Assembly: GCA_963803295.1 (NCBI GenBank)
Contig: CAWDMC010000010.1
Location: forward strand, 62,001-126,000
Reading direction: 5' to 3'
DNA: 64,000 bases
Origin: CAWDMC01 sp963803295
Lineage (GTDB): Bacteria; Acidobacteriota; Terriglobia; UBA7540
Shown: positions 44,382 through 51,641 of the stretch, in pieces
How positions within the stretch are numbered: the stretch's first letter is position 1
How the letters are laid out: the number at the start of each line of letters is the position of its first letter
Notes under the pieces: generated by a model
The model's database searches: none
What the model was told of the DNA's origin: nothing
What the model saw: only the letters and a program-made list of their open reading frames with translations
Translations under genes and position numbers: made by a program

Positions 44382-46362
44382 ACGCGGTCCGGCGGCGGCC
44401 AGCCTGATCCAGAACGGCACCCGGTTGTTCCTGGTGAAAGTTATCAACCAGGCCGGGGTTACTGCGCCCCTCGCGGTGGATAGTCCCAACAGCGGCCCGG
44501 TGTATATTCCGTCTTCAGGAAACGCCTCTCCCACCACACGCCTCACCCCGGAAGGCGCTCGCGAGCGGTGGGCCGAGATCTCGCTCTACGACAAGGACCC
44601 TTTCGAGCCACGGCTCTCTGGGTTTGGACTGGAATACCGCGTTCTGCTGATCTACAGCCGTGACCCGGGCCAACACTCCGCCAAGTTGAGCTTCAACGTA
44701 GGGCAGGGCACCCAAGATGTGGGGTTCCTCAACGAAACGAATATCCTTTTCGATGTCGCTCCCGCACGTGACCTCAAGCTGAAAGTGCTCGACGAGAAGG
44801 GACAGCCCACGATGGCCTCTTTCGTCTTTCGCGACACCCTGGGTCGCATCTACCCCAATCCGGCCAAGCGCCTGGCTCCGGACTTCTTCTTTCAGCCCCA
44901 GATTTATCGGGCAAACGACGAGTGGGTCAGCTTGCCCGCGGGTTCCTATACAGCAACCTTTACCGGCGGACCCGAATATGTCACCGAGACACGAAAACTG
45001 ACTGTGAATGCGGATGGACCGAGCGAACTTGCCTTCCAGTTAAAGCGCTGGATTGATCCAGGGAAGTATCAATGGTTCTCTGGTGACCATCACATCCATG
45101 CGGCCGGATGTTCTCACTACGAGAATCCGAGCCAGGGTGTGGAGCCCCAGGATATGAACCGCCAGGTGCTCGGCGAGCACTTAAACATGGGATGCGTTCT
45201 TACCTGGGGTCCTTGCTACTACTACCAAAAGCGATTCTTCCGTGGGCGGCAGGACGACCCTCGGTCCAAGCCCGGCACGTTGCTTCACTATGACCTGGAA
45301 GTCTCTGGCTTTCCCTCCAGCCATTGCGGACATCTGGTCCTCCTGAATTTGAAGGAGCAGGACTATCCTGGCACCACGCACATCGAAGATTGGCCTACTT
45401 GGGACTTGCCCATTCTGCGCTGGGGGAAATCGCAGGGTGCCACAACCGGATTCGCGCACTCCGGGTGGGGCTTGCAACTCAAGAGCGACGCCTTGCCAAA
45501 CTACGAGATTCCGGGCTTCGACGGCATCGGGGCAAATGAATACATCGTCGACGTGACCTATCCCGGCACGGTTGATTTTGTCTCTGCCGGCGACACTCCG
45601 TATCCTTGGGAACTGAACATCTGGTACCACACGCTGAATGTTGGTTTCCGCACCCGAATTTCAGGCGAGACAGACTTTCCCTGCATCTACGACACTCGCG
45701 TAGGACAAGGGCGGCTCTATGCCAAGGTGAGCGGACAACTCACTTATTCGAACTGGATGGAGGCGATTGGCGCGGGGAAAAGCTATGTGTCCGACGGCAA
45801 GAGCCATCTGATGAACTTCAGCGTGAATGGAACCGAAGTGGGAACGCACGGCAGTGAAGTGAGCCTGGCCGAACCTGGTACAGCACATGTTGAGGTGACG
45901 GCCGCTGCCTACCTTGATCCGGTGCCACCCGGGGCAAGTGGTGACAACCGCGCGCCTTCGTACGACCAGAAGCCGTACTGGAATTTGGAACGCGCCCGCA
46001 TTGGCGATACGCGGAAGGTTCCCGTGGAGGTCGTCGTCAACGGCGCCTCCCTGGCGCGACAGGAAATCGTCGCGGATGGGACGGTGCGCCGGCTACAGTT
46101 TGATGTGCCGATCCGACAGAGCAGCTGGGTTGCAGTGCGCATCCTTCCGTCTTCGCACTCGAATCCTGTTTTTGTGCTGGTTGGCGGGAAGCCTGTGCGC
46201 GCCTCGCGTCGAAGCGCCGAATGGTGTTTGGCCGGAGTCAACCAGTGCTGGACGCAAAAGGCAACAAAAGTCTCGGCACGTGAGTTGCCCGAAGCTCAAG
46301 CCGCGTATGATCACGCCCGCGAAGTGTACGAGAAGTTAATCGGTGAGTCTCGGGCAGACTAG
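44275..46362 (+). CDS. CehA/McbA-type exported metallohydrolase
   Basis: The main part of an exported PHP-like metallohydrolase. A beta-domain (VVTINPESRVGVKRGP) precedes the catalytic region, where GDHHIHAAGC supplies metal-binding histidines and HSGWG, PGFDGIGANEY and VDFVSAGDTP contribute further candidates. CehA and McbA hydrolyse carbamate insecticides, but the wider family is mostly uncharacterised and probably cleaves other amide or ester bonds. The true start is the signal peptide at 44070 in the neighbouring frame; no Shine-Dalgarno precedes 44275. The C-terminus (CLAGVNQCWTQKATKV) has a conserved-looking pair of cysteines. Confidence 0.75.
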   Translation: MPKRSPKTAVRQAEAILDKYALVVVTINPESRVGVKRGPAAASLIQNGTRLFLVKVINQAGVTAPLAVDSPNSGPVYIPSSGNASPTTRLTPEGARERWAEISLYDKDPFEPRLSGFGLEYRVLLIYSRDPGQHSAKLSFNVGQGTQDVGFLNETNILFDVAPARDLKLKVLDEKGQPTMASFVFRDTLGRIYPNPAKRLAPDFFFQPQIYRANDEWVSLPAGSYTATFTGGPEYVTETRKLTVNADGPSELAFQLKRWIDPGKYQWFSGDHHIHAAGCSHYENPSQGVEPQDMNRQVLGEHLNMGCVLTWGPCYYYQKRFFRGRQDDPRSKPGTLLHYDLEVSGFPSSHCGHLVLLNLKEQDYPGTTHIEDWPTWDLPILRWGKSQGATTGFAHSGWGLQLKSDALPNYEIPGFDGIGANEYIVDVTYPGTVDFVSAGDTPYPWELNIWYHTLNVGFRTRISGETDFPCIYDTRVGQGRLYAKVSGQLTYSNWMEAIGAGKSYVSDGKSHLMNFSVNGTEVGTHGSEVSLAEPGTAHVEVTAAAYLDPVPPGASGDNRAPSYDQKPYWNLERARIGDTRKVPVEVVVNGASLARQEIVADGTVRRLQFDVPIRQSSWVAVRILPSSHSNPVFVLVGGKPVRASRRSAEWCLAGVNQCWTQKATKVSARELPEAQAAYDHAREVYEKLIGESRAD

Positions 46363-46660
46363 CCATAGCCTCACGACTCGCCTGTTCCCCGGCGAGGTCC
46401 TTATGATCCCTCCGATGCCGAGATGCCGGCAGATGGAGGCGTTCCACCGAGACACCGGTGCATTGGCAAAGTCGGTACGTACATGAATGTGGTTGTAAGG
46501 GGCGGGAGTTCGAATCTCTCCGGGCCTACCATATACCTGAACGGCATCAAAGACCTATAACACTAAGCAATTGTAACATAAGGATTAATAAGCAAATAAT
46601 GCAACACAGGCGTTGTCTATCTTCCCCTTAGTAAATTAGTAACCTCGTGACTTCGTTTGC
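46363..46660. other. A/T-rich gap with an orphan tRNA 3' end
   Basis: CTCGCC (46377-46382) and GGCGAG (46391-46396) form a small hairpin shortly after the metallohydrolase stop, a weak terminator candidate. The tRNA-like 3' end (46504-46531) is listed separately. From 46535 to 46640 the sequence is much richer in A and T than the rest of the window, which can mark an old insertion boundary. No protein gene is seen. Confidence 0.4.
46504..46531 (+). other. orphan tRNA 3' end (T-arm, acceptor strand, CCA)
   Basis: GGGAG (46504-46508), TTCGAAT (46509-46515) and CTCTC (46516-46520) make a standard 5-bp T stem with one G-U pair and a canonical 7-base T loop. CGGGCCT (46521-46527) would be the 3' acceptor strand, followed by A and an encoded CCA (46529-46531). 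No matching 5' half (acceptor AGGCCCG-like strand, D arm, anticodon arm) was found in the preceding 200 bases. This looks like a tRNA fragment, as left by integration at a tRNA gene. Confidence 0.5.
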
Positions 46661-46689
46661 TTGACACCAGGCCCGGGGCAGGGCATACT
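46661..46689 (+). promoter_or_regulatory. sigma-70-type promoter for the UpxY-like gene
   Basis: TTGACA (46661-46666) is a perfect -35. After exactly 17 bases comes CATACT (46684-46689), four of six to the -10 consensus. The downstream ATG is at 46820, leaving a leader of about 120 bases. Confidence 0.55.
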
Positions 46690-46819
46690 CTCTGTCAGGG
46701 CTTAATTCTATAGAATCGATCCTTGATTCCAAGTCGGGGGTTCGTGGCAAATTCTGGAATCCTGATGTTGCCCATCGCGGCACAAGGGGCAGGGCTACTA
46801 GCGGGCGAGGTAGAAGTAC

Positions 46820-47422
46820 ATGGGTACACTCGATTGCCACCTTATCGACGATGGAGTCCAGGCTATTGACGACCTCCCGCACGATCCCTGGTACGCGGTT
46901 TACACACGGCATCAACACGAAAAAACTGTCGCCCAACTCCTCGGCTCCAAGGGATTCGAGGTCTTCCTGCCCCTTTACAAATCCTCACGACAGTGGAAGG
47001 ACCGTACGAAGCATCTCATCCTTCCGCTTTTCCCCTGCTATGTTTTCATTCATGAGTGCGGCAACCGCAAAATTGACCTGTTTAGCACTCCTGGGGTACA
47101 CAGCTTGGTTGGGGCCGGCGGAAAGCCAGAGCCCATTCCCTGGACCGAGATCGAGGCAATTCGCAAGACGGTGGAGCATGGACGCGTGGAGCCGCATCCA
47201 TTCTTGAATTGTGGAGACCGGGTCCGGGTGACCGCGGGGCCGCTCGAGGGACTTCAGGGTATCCTGGTACGCAAGAAGAACCAGTTTCGAGTTGTCGTAT
47301 CGATCGAGGTGCTGCAACAGTCGGTGGCAGCGGAGGTGGACGCGCACTGGCTGGAACGCGTCGATAGGGTCCGCCGGCCGAGTGGGAACCTGATTCTTGG
47401 TTCAAACCTCAGCACCGGCTAA
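46820..47422 (+). CDS. UpxY-type specialised NusG antiterminator
   Basis: A 200-residue NusG paralogue. The NGN domain begins DPWYAVYTRHQHEKTVAQLL and contains FEVFLPLYK, FPCYVFIHE and GVHSLVGAGGKP. A KOW domain follows (GDRVRVTAGPLEGLQGILVRKKNQFRVVVSIEVL). This is the UpxY/RfaH-like class that keeps RNA polymerase elongating through long exopolysaccharide operons. Here no such operon follows: the next gene is glmS, which makes glucosamine-6-phosphate, a precursor of amino-sugar glycans. A strong promoter lies 130 bases upstream. The 20 residues before DPWYAV are atypical, so the start could be slightly later. Confidence 0.88.
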   Translation: MGTLDCHLIDDGVQAIDDLPHDPWYAVYTRHQHEKTVAQLLGSKGFEVFLPLYKSSRQWKDRTKHLILPLFPCYVFIHECGNRKIDLFSTPGVHSLVGAGGKPEPIPWTEIEAIRKTVEHGRVEPHPFLNCGDRVRVTAGPLEGLQGILVRKKNQFRVVVSIEVLQQSVAAEVDAHWLERVDRVRRPSGNLILGSNLSTG

Positions 47423-47674
47423 TCCAGATGTTGTCCCGTGTTTCCGTTCTCGTAGAGTGTTCGGTTCGCCGCAACAGGTTCGCTTCGCCAGTGGCGCCGG
47501 TTAAAGCAACTGAACCGGAGACCGCTTCCCACCACTTAAAATTGCCCTCGTTTGCAGTCCTGAGCGCCGGCTACGGTGCGGTCGTGGCAGCGCCTGGCGA
47601 CAGCATAGTTTACATCCCTGCGTGTTGAGGGCCTCTGTCCACGCGTCGGGCAAATTCGAAACAGGAGTGAGAGC

Positions 47675-49498
47675 ATGTGCGGCATTGTCGCTTACGTGGG
47701 CAATCAGACAGCGCGGGGAATTCTGCTCGAAGGACTACGGCGGCTTGAGTATCGCGGCTACGACTCGAGTGGAGTGGCCATTCTGAATTCTTCGCCGTAC
47801 CTCGCCAAGTCAATCGGCAAAGTGGCGCTGCTCGAACAACGAGTACTCGAAGATTGTCCGGAAGGCTCGATCGGTATTGCTCACACACGTTGGGCAACGC
47901 ATGGCAAGCCTACAGAAACCAACGCTCATCCTCATGTCGATTGCAGCGGCCGGATTTTTCTCGTGCATAATGGAATCATCGAAAACTACATGGCGCTCAA
48001 GAAGAGATTATGCGCTGCGGGACACACGTTTGTGACCGAAACCGATACGGAGGTCCTGGCTCATCTTGTCGAGAGCCTGTACTCCGGCAATCTCGAAGCC
48101 GCCGTGCAGAAGGCACTACAGGCCGTGCAAGGGACGTATGGCATCGCGGTGATCCACGCTGACCATCCCCATACAATCATTGTGGCCCGGCGGGGGAGTC
48201 CGCTTGTTCTCGGAGTTGGCAAGGATGAGTCGCTGGCTGCATCCGACGTCTCGGCTCTCGCTCACCACACCGACCAGGTCGTCTACCTGGAAGACAACGA
48301 GGTGGCCTGCCTCGAAGCTGGGCAGTACCGCATCACCACCTTGGACAATCGCGCGGTGAGCCGCAGCATCACCCAGATTGAGGGGGGCGCCGAAGCGATC
48401 GATCGCTGCGGGTTCCCTCATTTCATGCTGAAAGAAATTTTCGAGCAGCCCGAGGCTGTAGAAAACGCCTTCCGGGGCCGCATAAATCACTCGGAGGGTG
48501 TTGCCAAGCTGGGCGGTCTAGAATCGGTGCTGGAACGACTCCTTCGGGCCCGCCATTTGATCATCATCAGCTGCGGCACCAGCTACTATGCCGGTTTGTT
48601 CGCGCGCTACGTCTTCGAGGCCCTCACCGATCTTACCGTTGAAACGGAGTTGGCCTCCGAGTTCCGCTATCGCAAGCTGAATATGCGCAATAACACCGTG
48701 GTCCTGGCAATCAGTCAGTCGGGCGAGACGGCGGACACACTGGCCGCCTTGAGGGAGGCCAAACGCAAAGGCGCAATTGTGCTGGGCCTGGTGAATGTGG
48801 TCGGCAGTTCCATTGCCCGCGAGACCGATGCCGGAGTTTACAGTCATGCGGGCATCGAGATCGGCGTGGCCAGCACGAAGTCCTTCACCTCACAATTGAC
48901 CATTCTGACGCTGATGGCCTTGCTGATTGGCCGCCGGCGCGATCTTTCCTATGATGAGGGAGCCTCTATTTTGAACGCGCTCGAGGCCATTCCGGACCAG
49001 ATCCGGGAGGTGCTGAAGCAATCCGACCGTATACGCGATCTGGCTTCAAAGTACTGCCAGACGGATCATTTCCTCTATATCGGCCGCAAGTATCAGTACC
49101 CGATTGCGCTCGAAGGCGCCCTCAAACTGAAGGAGATTGCCTATATTCACGCTGAGGCCTATGCGGCGGGAGAAATGAAGCATGGTCCTATTGCCCTCAT
49201 CGACCCGAGTTTCCCGACCATGGCGCTGGTCCCGGAAGACTCATCGCATGAGAAAGTCATTTCGAATATCCAGGAGATCCGCGCCCGCGACGGCCGGATT
49301 ATCGCCGTGACCACAGCAGGTAACAACCGGCTTGGGTCGCTGGTGGACGACGTTATCGAGGTGCCACGCACACGCGAAATCCTTGCACCCCTGCTCACCG
49401 TAGTACCCTTGCAACTGTTTGCCTATCACTCTGCAGTCTTGCGCGGCTGCGATGTGGATAAGCCTCGAAATCTGGCGAAAAGCGTTACCGTAGAATAG
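47675..49498 (+). CDS. glmS: glutamine-fructose-6-phosphate transaminase (isomerizing)
   Basis: GlmS converts fructose-6-phosphate and glutamine to glucosamine-6-phosphate, the entry to UDP-GlcNAc. Catalytic Cys is the first residue after Met (MCGIVAYVGN), and the glutaminase site continues LRRLEYRGYDSSG and HTRWATHGKP. Two SIS domains follow (IISCGTSYYAGLFARYVFE, SQSGETADTLAALREAK, then YPIALEGALKLKEIAYIHAEAYAAGEMKHGPIALID). The C-terminal KPRNLAKSVTVE is the standard ending. Length 607 is typical. I see no glmS ribozyme in the 250 bases upstream. The UpxY-like gene precedes it on the same strand. Confidence 0.96.
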   Translation: MCGIVAYVGNQTARGILLEGLRRLEYRGYDSSGVAILNSSPYLAKSIGKVALLEQRVLEDCPEGSIGIAHTRWATHGKPTETNAHPHVDCSGRIFLVHNGIIENYMALKKRLCAAGHTFVTETDTEVLAHLVESLYSGNLEAAVQKALQAVQGTYGIAVIHADHPHTIIVARRGSPLVLGVGKDESLAASDVSALAHHTDQVVYLEDNEVACLEAGQYRITTLDNRAVSRSITQIEGGAEAIDRCGFPHFMLKEIFEQPEAVENAFRGRINHSEGVAKLGGLESVLERLLRARHLIIISCGTSYYAGLFARYVFEALTDLTVETELASEFRYRKLNMRNNTVVLAISQSGETADTLAALREAKRKGAIVLGLVNVVGSSIARETDAGVYSHAGIEIGVASTKSFTSQLTILTLMALLIGRRRDLSYDEGASILNALEAIPDQIREVLKQSDRIRDLASKYCQTDHFLYIGRKYQYPIALEGALKLKEIAYIHAEAYAAGEMKHGPIALIDPSFPTMALVPEDSSHEKVISNIQEIRARDGRIIAVTTAGNNRLGSLVDDVIEVPRTREILAPLLTVVPLQLFAYHSAVLRGCDVDKPRNLAKSVTVE

Positions 49499-49642
49499 GG
49501 CCCACACCTTCCGAGCTGACGGACAGCGGGTCCCAAACACCCGAGCGCCCATCCGCTCAAAAATTGAGGACGGCTATAGGGTTTCGAGAAACCGTCAACT
49601 TCGCCTAATCCTTACAAATCACTTGGATTTATCAATGCCATA

Positions 49643-49660
49643 ATGTACTATATGGTACAT
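49643..49660. promoter_or_regulatory. operator-like palindrome upstream of the SPOR gene
   Basis: ATGTAC (49643-49648) and GTACAT (49655-49660) are inverted around TATATG, giving an 18-base partial palindrome in an A/T-rich context after glmS. It resembles a dimeric repressor site or a sporadic palindrome. No regulator gene is adjacent except the response regulator at 51114. Confidence 0.3.
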
Positions 49661-49749
49661 ATCCACGAGCTGAAGTCGGCCTCACGGTTCTTCAACTCAC
49701 GGATAAAGCCGCCAAACGACGCTTCCGTAAACAGGACTGATTCGACGGA

Positions 49750-50127
49750 GTGCGGTGGCTTACGGAGTTAGGCTTGGACAAACAGGGTGTTCTTGCTGGG
49801 AAGAGTCCGCTGGACTTCCTGCGAGACAGTGATCCCGAGGTGGATCGCGAGACACGGAGAAACGCGGAACCGGAGGGTGTTCCGACGCGCCTTGCCAAAC
49901 AGTTCGGATTCGTTTTTCTGTCTGGCGTGGTTGTAAGCGGCGCCTGCATCGTCATTGGTTTCCTGCTGGGATACAACGCTCGACCGTCGAAGAGCGGCGC
50001 CATGGAGATCCCGCAAACCCTGATTAACTCGAGGGCAGCCCGCTTCGTCCGCGTTGATTCCGTCGTCCCCGGAGCCCACCGCTGCCAATTCCGCGCCTTC
50101 CACCGCCCCAGACAGCGGCTCTGCTAA
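49750..50127 (+). CDS. N-terminal membrane part of a SPOR-domain protein (frame lost)
   Basis: GTG 49750 opens a cytoplasmic segment (about 50 residues) and one transmembrane helix (FVFLSGVVVSGACIVIGFLLGY). After RAAR the frame is unnatural and ends at 50127. The true continuation is in the +1 frame: removing one C from CCC 50039-50041 gives INSRAAASSALIPSSPEP, a normal low-complexity linker leading to the SPOR domains. The GTG start has only a poorly spaced GGAG. It is one gene with the entry at 50054. Confidence 0.6.
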   Translation: MRWLTELGLDKQGVLAGKSPLDFLRDSDPEVDRETRRNAEPEGVPTRLAKQFGFVFLSGVVVSGACIVIGFLLGYNARPSKSGAMEIPQTLINSRAARFVRVDSVVPGAHRCQFRAFHRPRQRLC

Positions 50128-51073
50128 GCCTAAAGAGACCGTTTCCCCTTCCGCGAGCACAACCACCACTCAGAATTTGGCACCAAGCGCGACCGCCAGC
50201 CAGGGCGGTTCCAGAACCACCCGAAGCGAAACCACAGTGGCTTCTGGATCAGCAGCGAATTTGGGAGGGAAGGCGAAAGATAGTGGAGTGAAGAGTCTGT
50301 CCCCGCCAGCAGGGAGCTTCGTGGTACAGGTGGGATCGCGACATACTAAGGACGAGACGGCGCAACTGGACCGCATTTTGCGAAATCTGGGCTATAGCCT
50401 ACTCCCCTTTGTTATTGACAAGGTCGCCGGCGTGGATTCGTACAGAGTTCAGGTCGGCCCTTATGCTTCGCGGGAGCTTCCCGATAAGGCGGCGCAAAAG
50501 CTGGAACTGGAAGGCTTCCAACCTTTTGTCTTTCCAGCTCCTGAGGCCACTGTAAGAGCCCCGGAGTCTCCGCCGGCGCCCGGCAACGGCGACGGGCAGC
50601 CCTCGAGTCTGTTAAGCAGCACCGCCAGTCCGAAGGGTCCCACGAGATCAGGCCGGAAAGCCCCGGAGGCCGAAGGTCCGACTGGCAGCGCACCGCCACC
50701 GAAACCCAAACTGCCCGCCGTGAGTGCGCTTCCTCCACCACAGGCCGCCCCTCCCCGGACCCAGCCTCCTTCAGGCCCGGCGCCATCACCGCAGCAATCC
50801 ACGTTTCAGCAAGCGGCGAATGGTCGTGGAGGCAAGGTTGTCGATCAGGTTTTGGCATCAACCAGCGAAGCAGACGTGATCAAGAAGGTGAAGCTGTTGG
50901 AGGGACAGGGATTCCGCGCCTTCGTGGAGCCTCCACGGGCTGGGGAGAAGATGTTTCGCGCCCTGGTCGGTCCGTTCGACTCCATTTTGGAGGCGGAGGA
51001 AGCCGGTAGGAAACTCTCTGCCTCAGGTACGAAGCCATACATTCGGAGCTGGCGAAGCGCCCAGGCTGAGTAA
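50054..51073 (+). CDS. SPOR-domain protein, periplasmic part with two SPOR repeats
   Basis: SPOR domains bind glycan strands lacking stem peptides at the division septum. The first copy is FVVQVGSRHTKDETAQLDRIL to YRVQVGPYASRELPDKAAQKLE; the second, C-terminal copy is VVDQVLASTSEADVIKKVKLLEGQGFRAF to FRALVGPFDSILEAEEAG. Between and before them lie P/A/S/T-rich linkers. The called TTG start at 50054 lacks any signal or anchor, which agrees with a frameshift from the membrane segment encoded at 49750-50040. The likely role is in division or septal peptidoglycan, near glmS and a response regulator. Confidence 0.85.
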   Translation: MIPSSPEPTAANSAPSTAPDSGSAKPKETVSPSASTTTTQNLAPSATASQGGSRTTRSETTVASGSAANLGGKAKDSGVKSLSPPAGSFVVQVGSRHTKDETAQLDRILRNLGYSLLPFVIDKVAGVDSYRVQVGPYASRELPDKAAQKLELEGFQPFVFPAPEATVRAPESPPAPGNGDGQPSSLLSSTASPKGPTRSGRKAPEAEGPTGSAPPPKPKLPAVSALPPPQAAPPRTQPPSGPAPSPQQSTFQQAANGRGGKVVDQVLASTSEADVIKKVKLLEGQGFRAFVEPPRAGEKMFRALVGPFDSILEAEEAGRKLSASGTKPYIRSWRSAQAE

Positions 51074-51113
51074 GAACTCGAAAACAGAAAGAGCTTCCAG
51101 AGACAGTGTTACC

Positions 51114-51551
51114 ATGACTCGACCGCAAGCTTCAGGGCTCGGTTCTGGGTCGCGGCCCCACCACTCCTCAAGCGAGACCCCGCAATCGCGCTTGACTGCT
51201 CTTTTAGTGGAGGACGAGCCTTCAGTACGAGGAATTGTGGCCAAAACCCTGCAGATTGGCGGTTATACCGTATATGAGGCCGGCGATCCGAAGGAAGCGA
51301 TCGAGGCTTGCCGCCGGCTTGAGACTCCGGTTCACGTGTTGATCACCGACATTACGATGCCCCAAATGAGTGGCTGGGAACTGGCTGAGCACCTCAGAAC
51401 CATGAATCAGGAACTGAAGATCATCTTCATGTCAGGGTTTGGAGACACGCGGAGCGCCGATTCGCCACTTCATCACGGCGCAGCCTTCGTGGAAAAACCC
51501 TTTCGGCCGAGCGCTCTGCTGAAAACCTTGCGGGAGTTGTGCGAATTCTGA
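51114..51551 (+). CDS. stand-alone response-regulator receiver protein
   Basis: A 145-residue receiver domain with a 27-residue polar N-terminal extension. The acidic pocket is LLVEDEPSVRG, the phosphoacceptor aspartate is in VLITDITMPQMSGWE, and the switch lysine is in FVEKPFRP. There is no output domain, so it acts like CheY or Spo0F by protein contact, or as a relay. No histidine kinase lies within the window. FMSGFGD in place of the usual ....TG.. keeps a small residue for the switch Thr (Ser in MSG). It follows the SPOR gene by about 40 bases, so co-transcription is likely. Confidence 0.88.
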   Translation: MTRPQASGLGSGSRPHHSSSETPQSRLTALLVEDEPSVRGIVAKTLQIGGYTVYEAGDPKEAIEACRRLETPVHVLITDITMPQMSGWELAEHLRTMNQELKIIFMSGFGDTRSADSPLHHGAAFVEKPFRPSALLKTLRELCEF

Positions 51552-51605
51552 CGCGCCAGCCGGCCCCGGTTCCCTGAACCGTCTGTCAGCTCCCCAGAGA
51601 AGACC

Positions 51606-51637
51606 GGCCCCCTGCTTCTCGGTCTGGGGCAGGGGCC
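51606..51637. terminator. terminator-like hairpin between convergent genes
   Basis: GGCCCCCTGC (51606-51615) and GCAGGGGCC (51629-51637) form a 9-bp GC-rich stem with one bulged C and a 13-base loop. It lies between the response regulator stop (51551) and the OPT transporter stop (51642), which is where a bidirectional terminator is expected. There is no long T-run. Confidence 0.5.
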
Positions 51638-51641
51638 TGTC

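Noticed and set aside
46440..46531. complete tRNA gene
   Set aside because: Only the T-arm and 3' acceptor strand fold. No D arm, anticodon stem or 5' acceptor strand could be paired upstream.
46360..46531. tmRNA (ssrA) 3' end
   Set aside because: The T-arm would fit, but no tag-peptide reading frame or 5' tRNA-like half is present upstream.
47423..47674. glmS ribozyme upstream of glmS
   Set aside because: The core sequence and pseudoknot elements of the ribozyme were not found in the 250-base leader.
7042..50041. programmed +1 frameshifting at the CCC-type runs
   Set aside because: In most cases the zero frame continues for many codons before a stop and the run is not in a known slippery context. 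A sequencing or assembly artefact explains the uniform pattern better.
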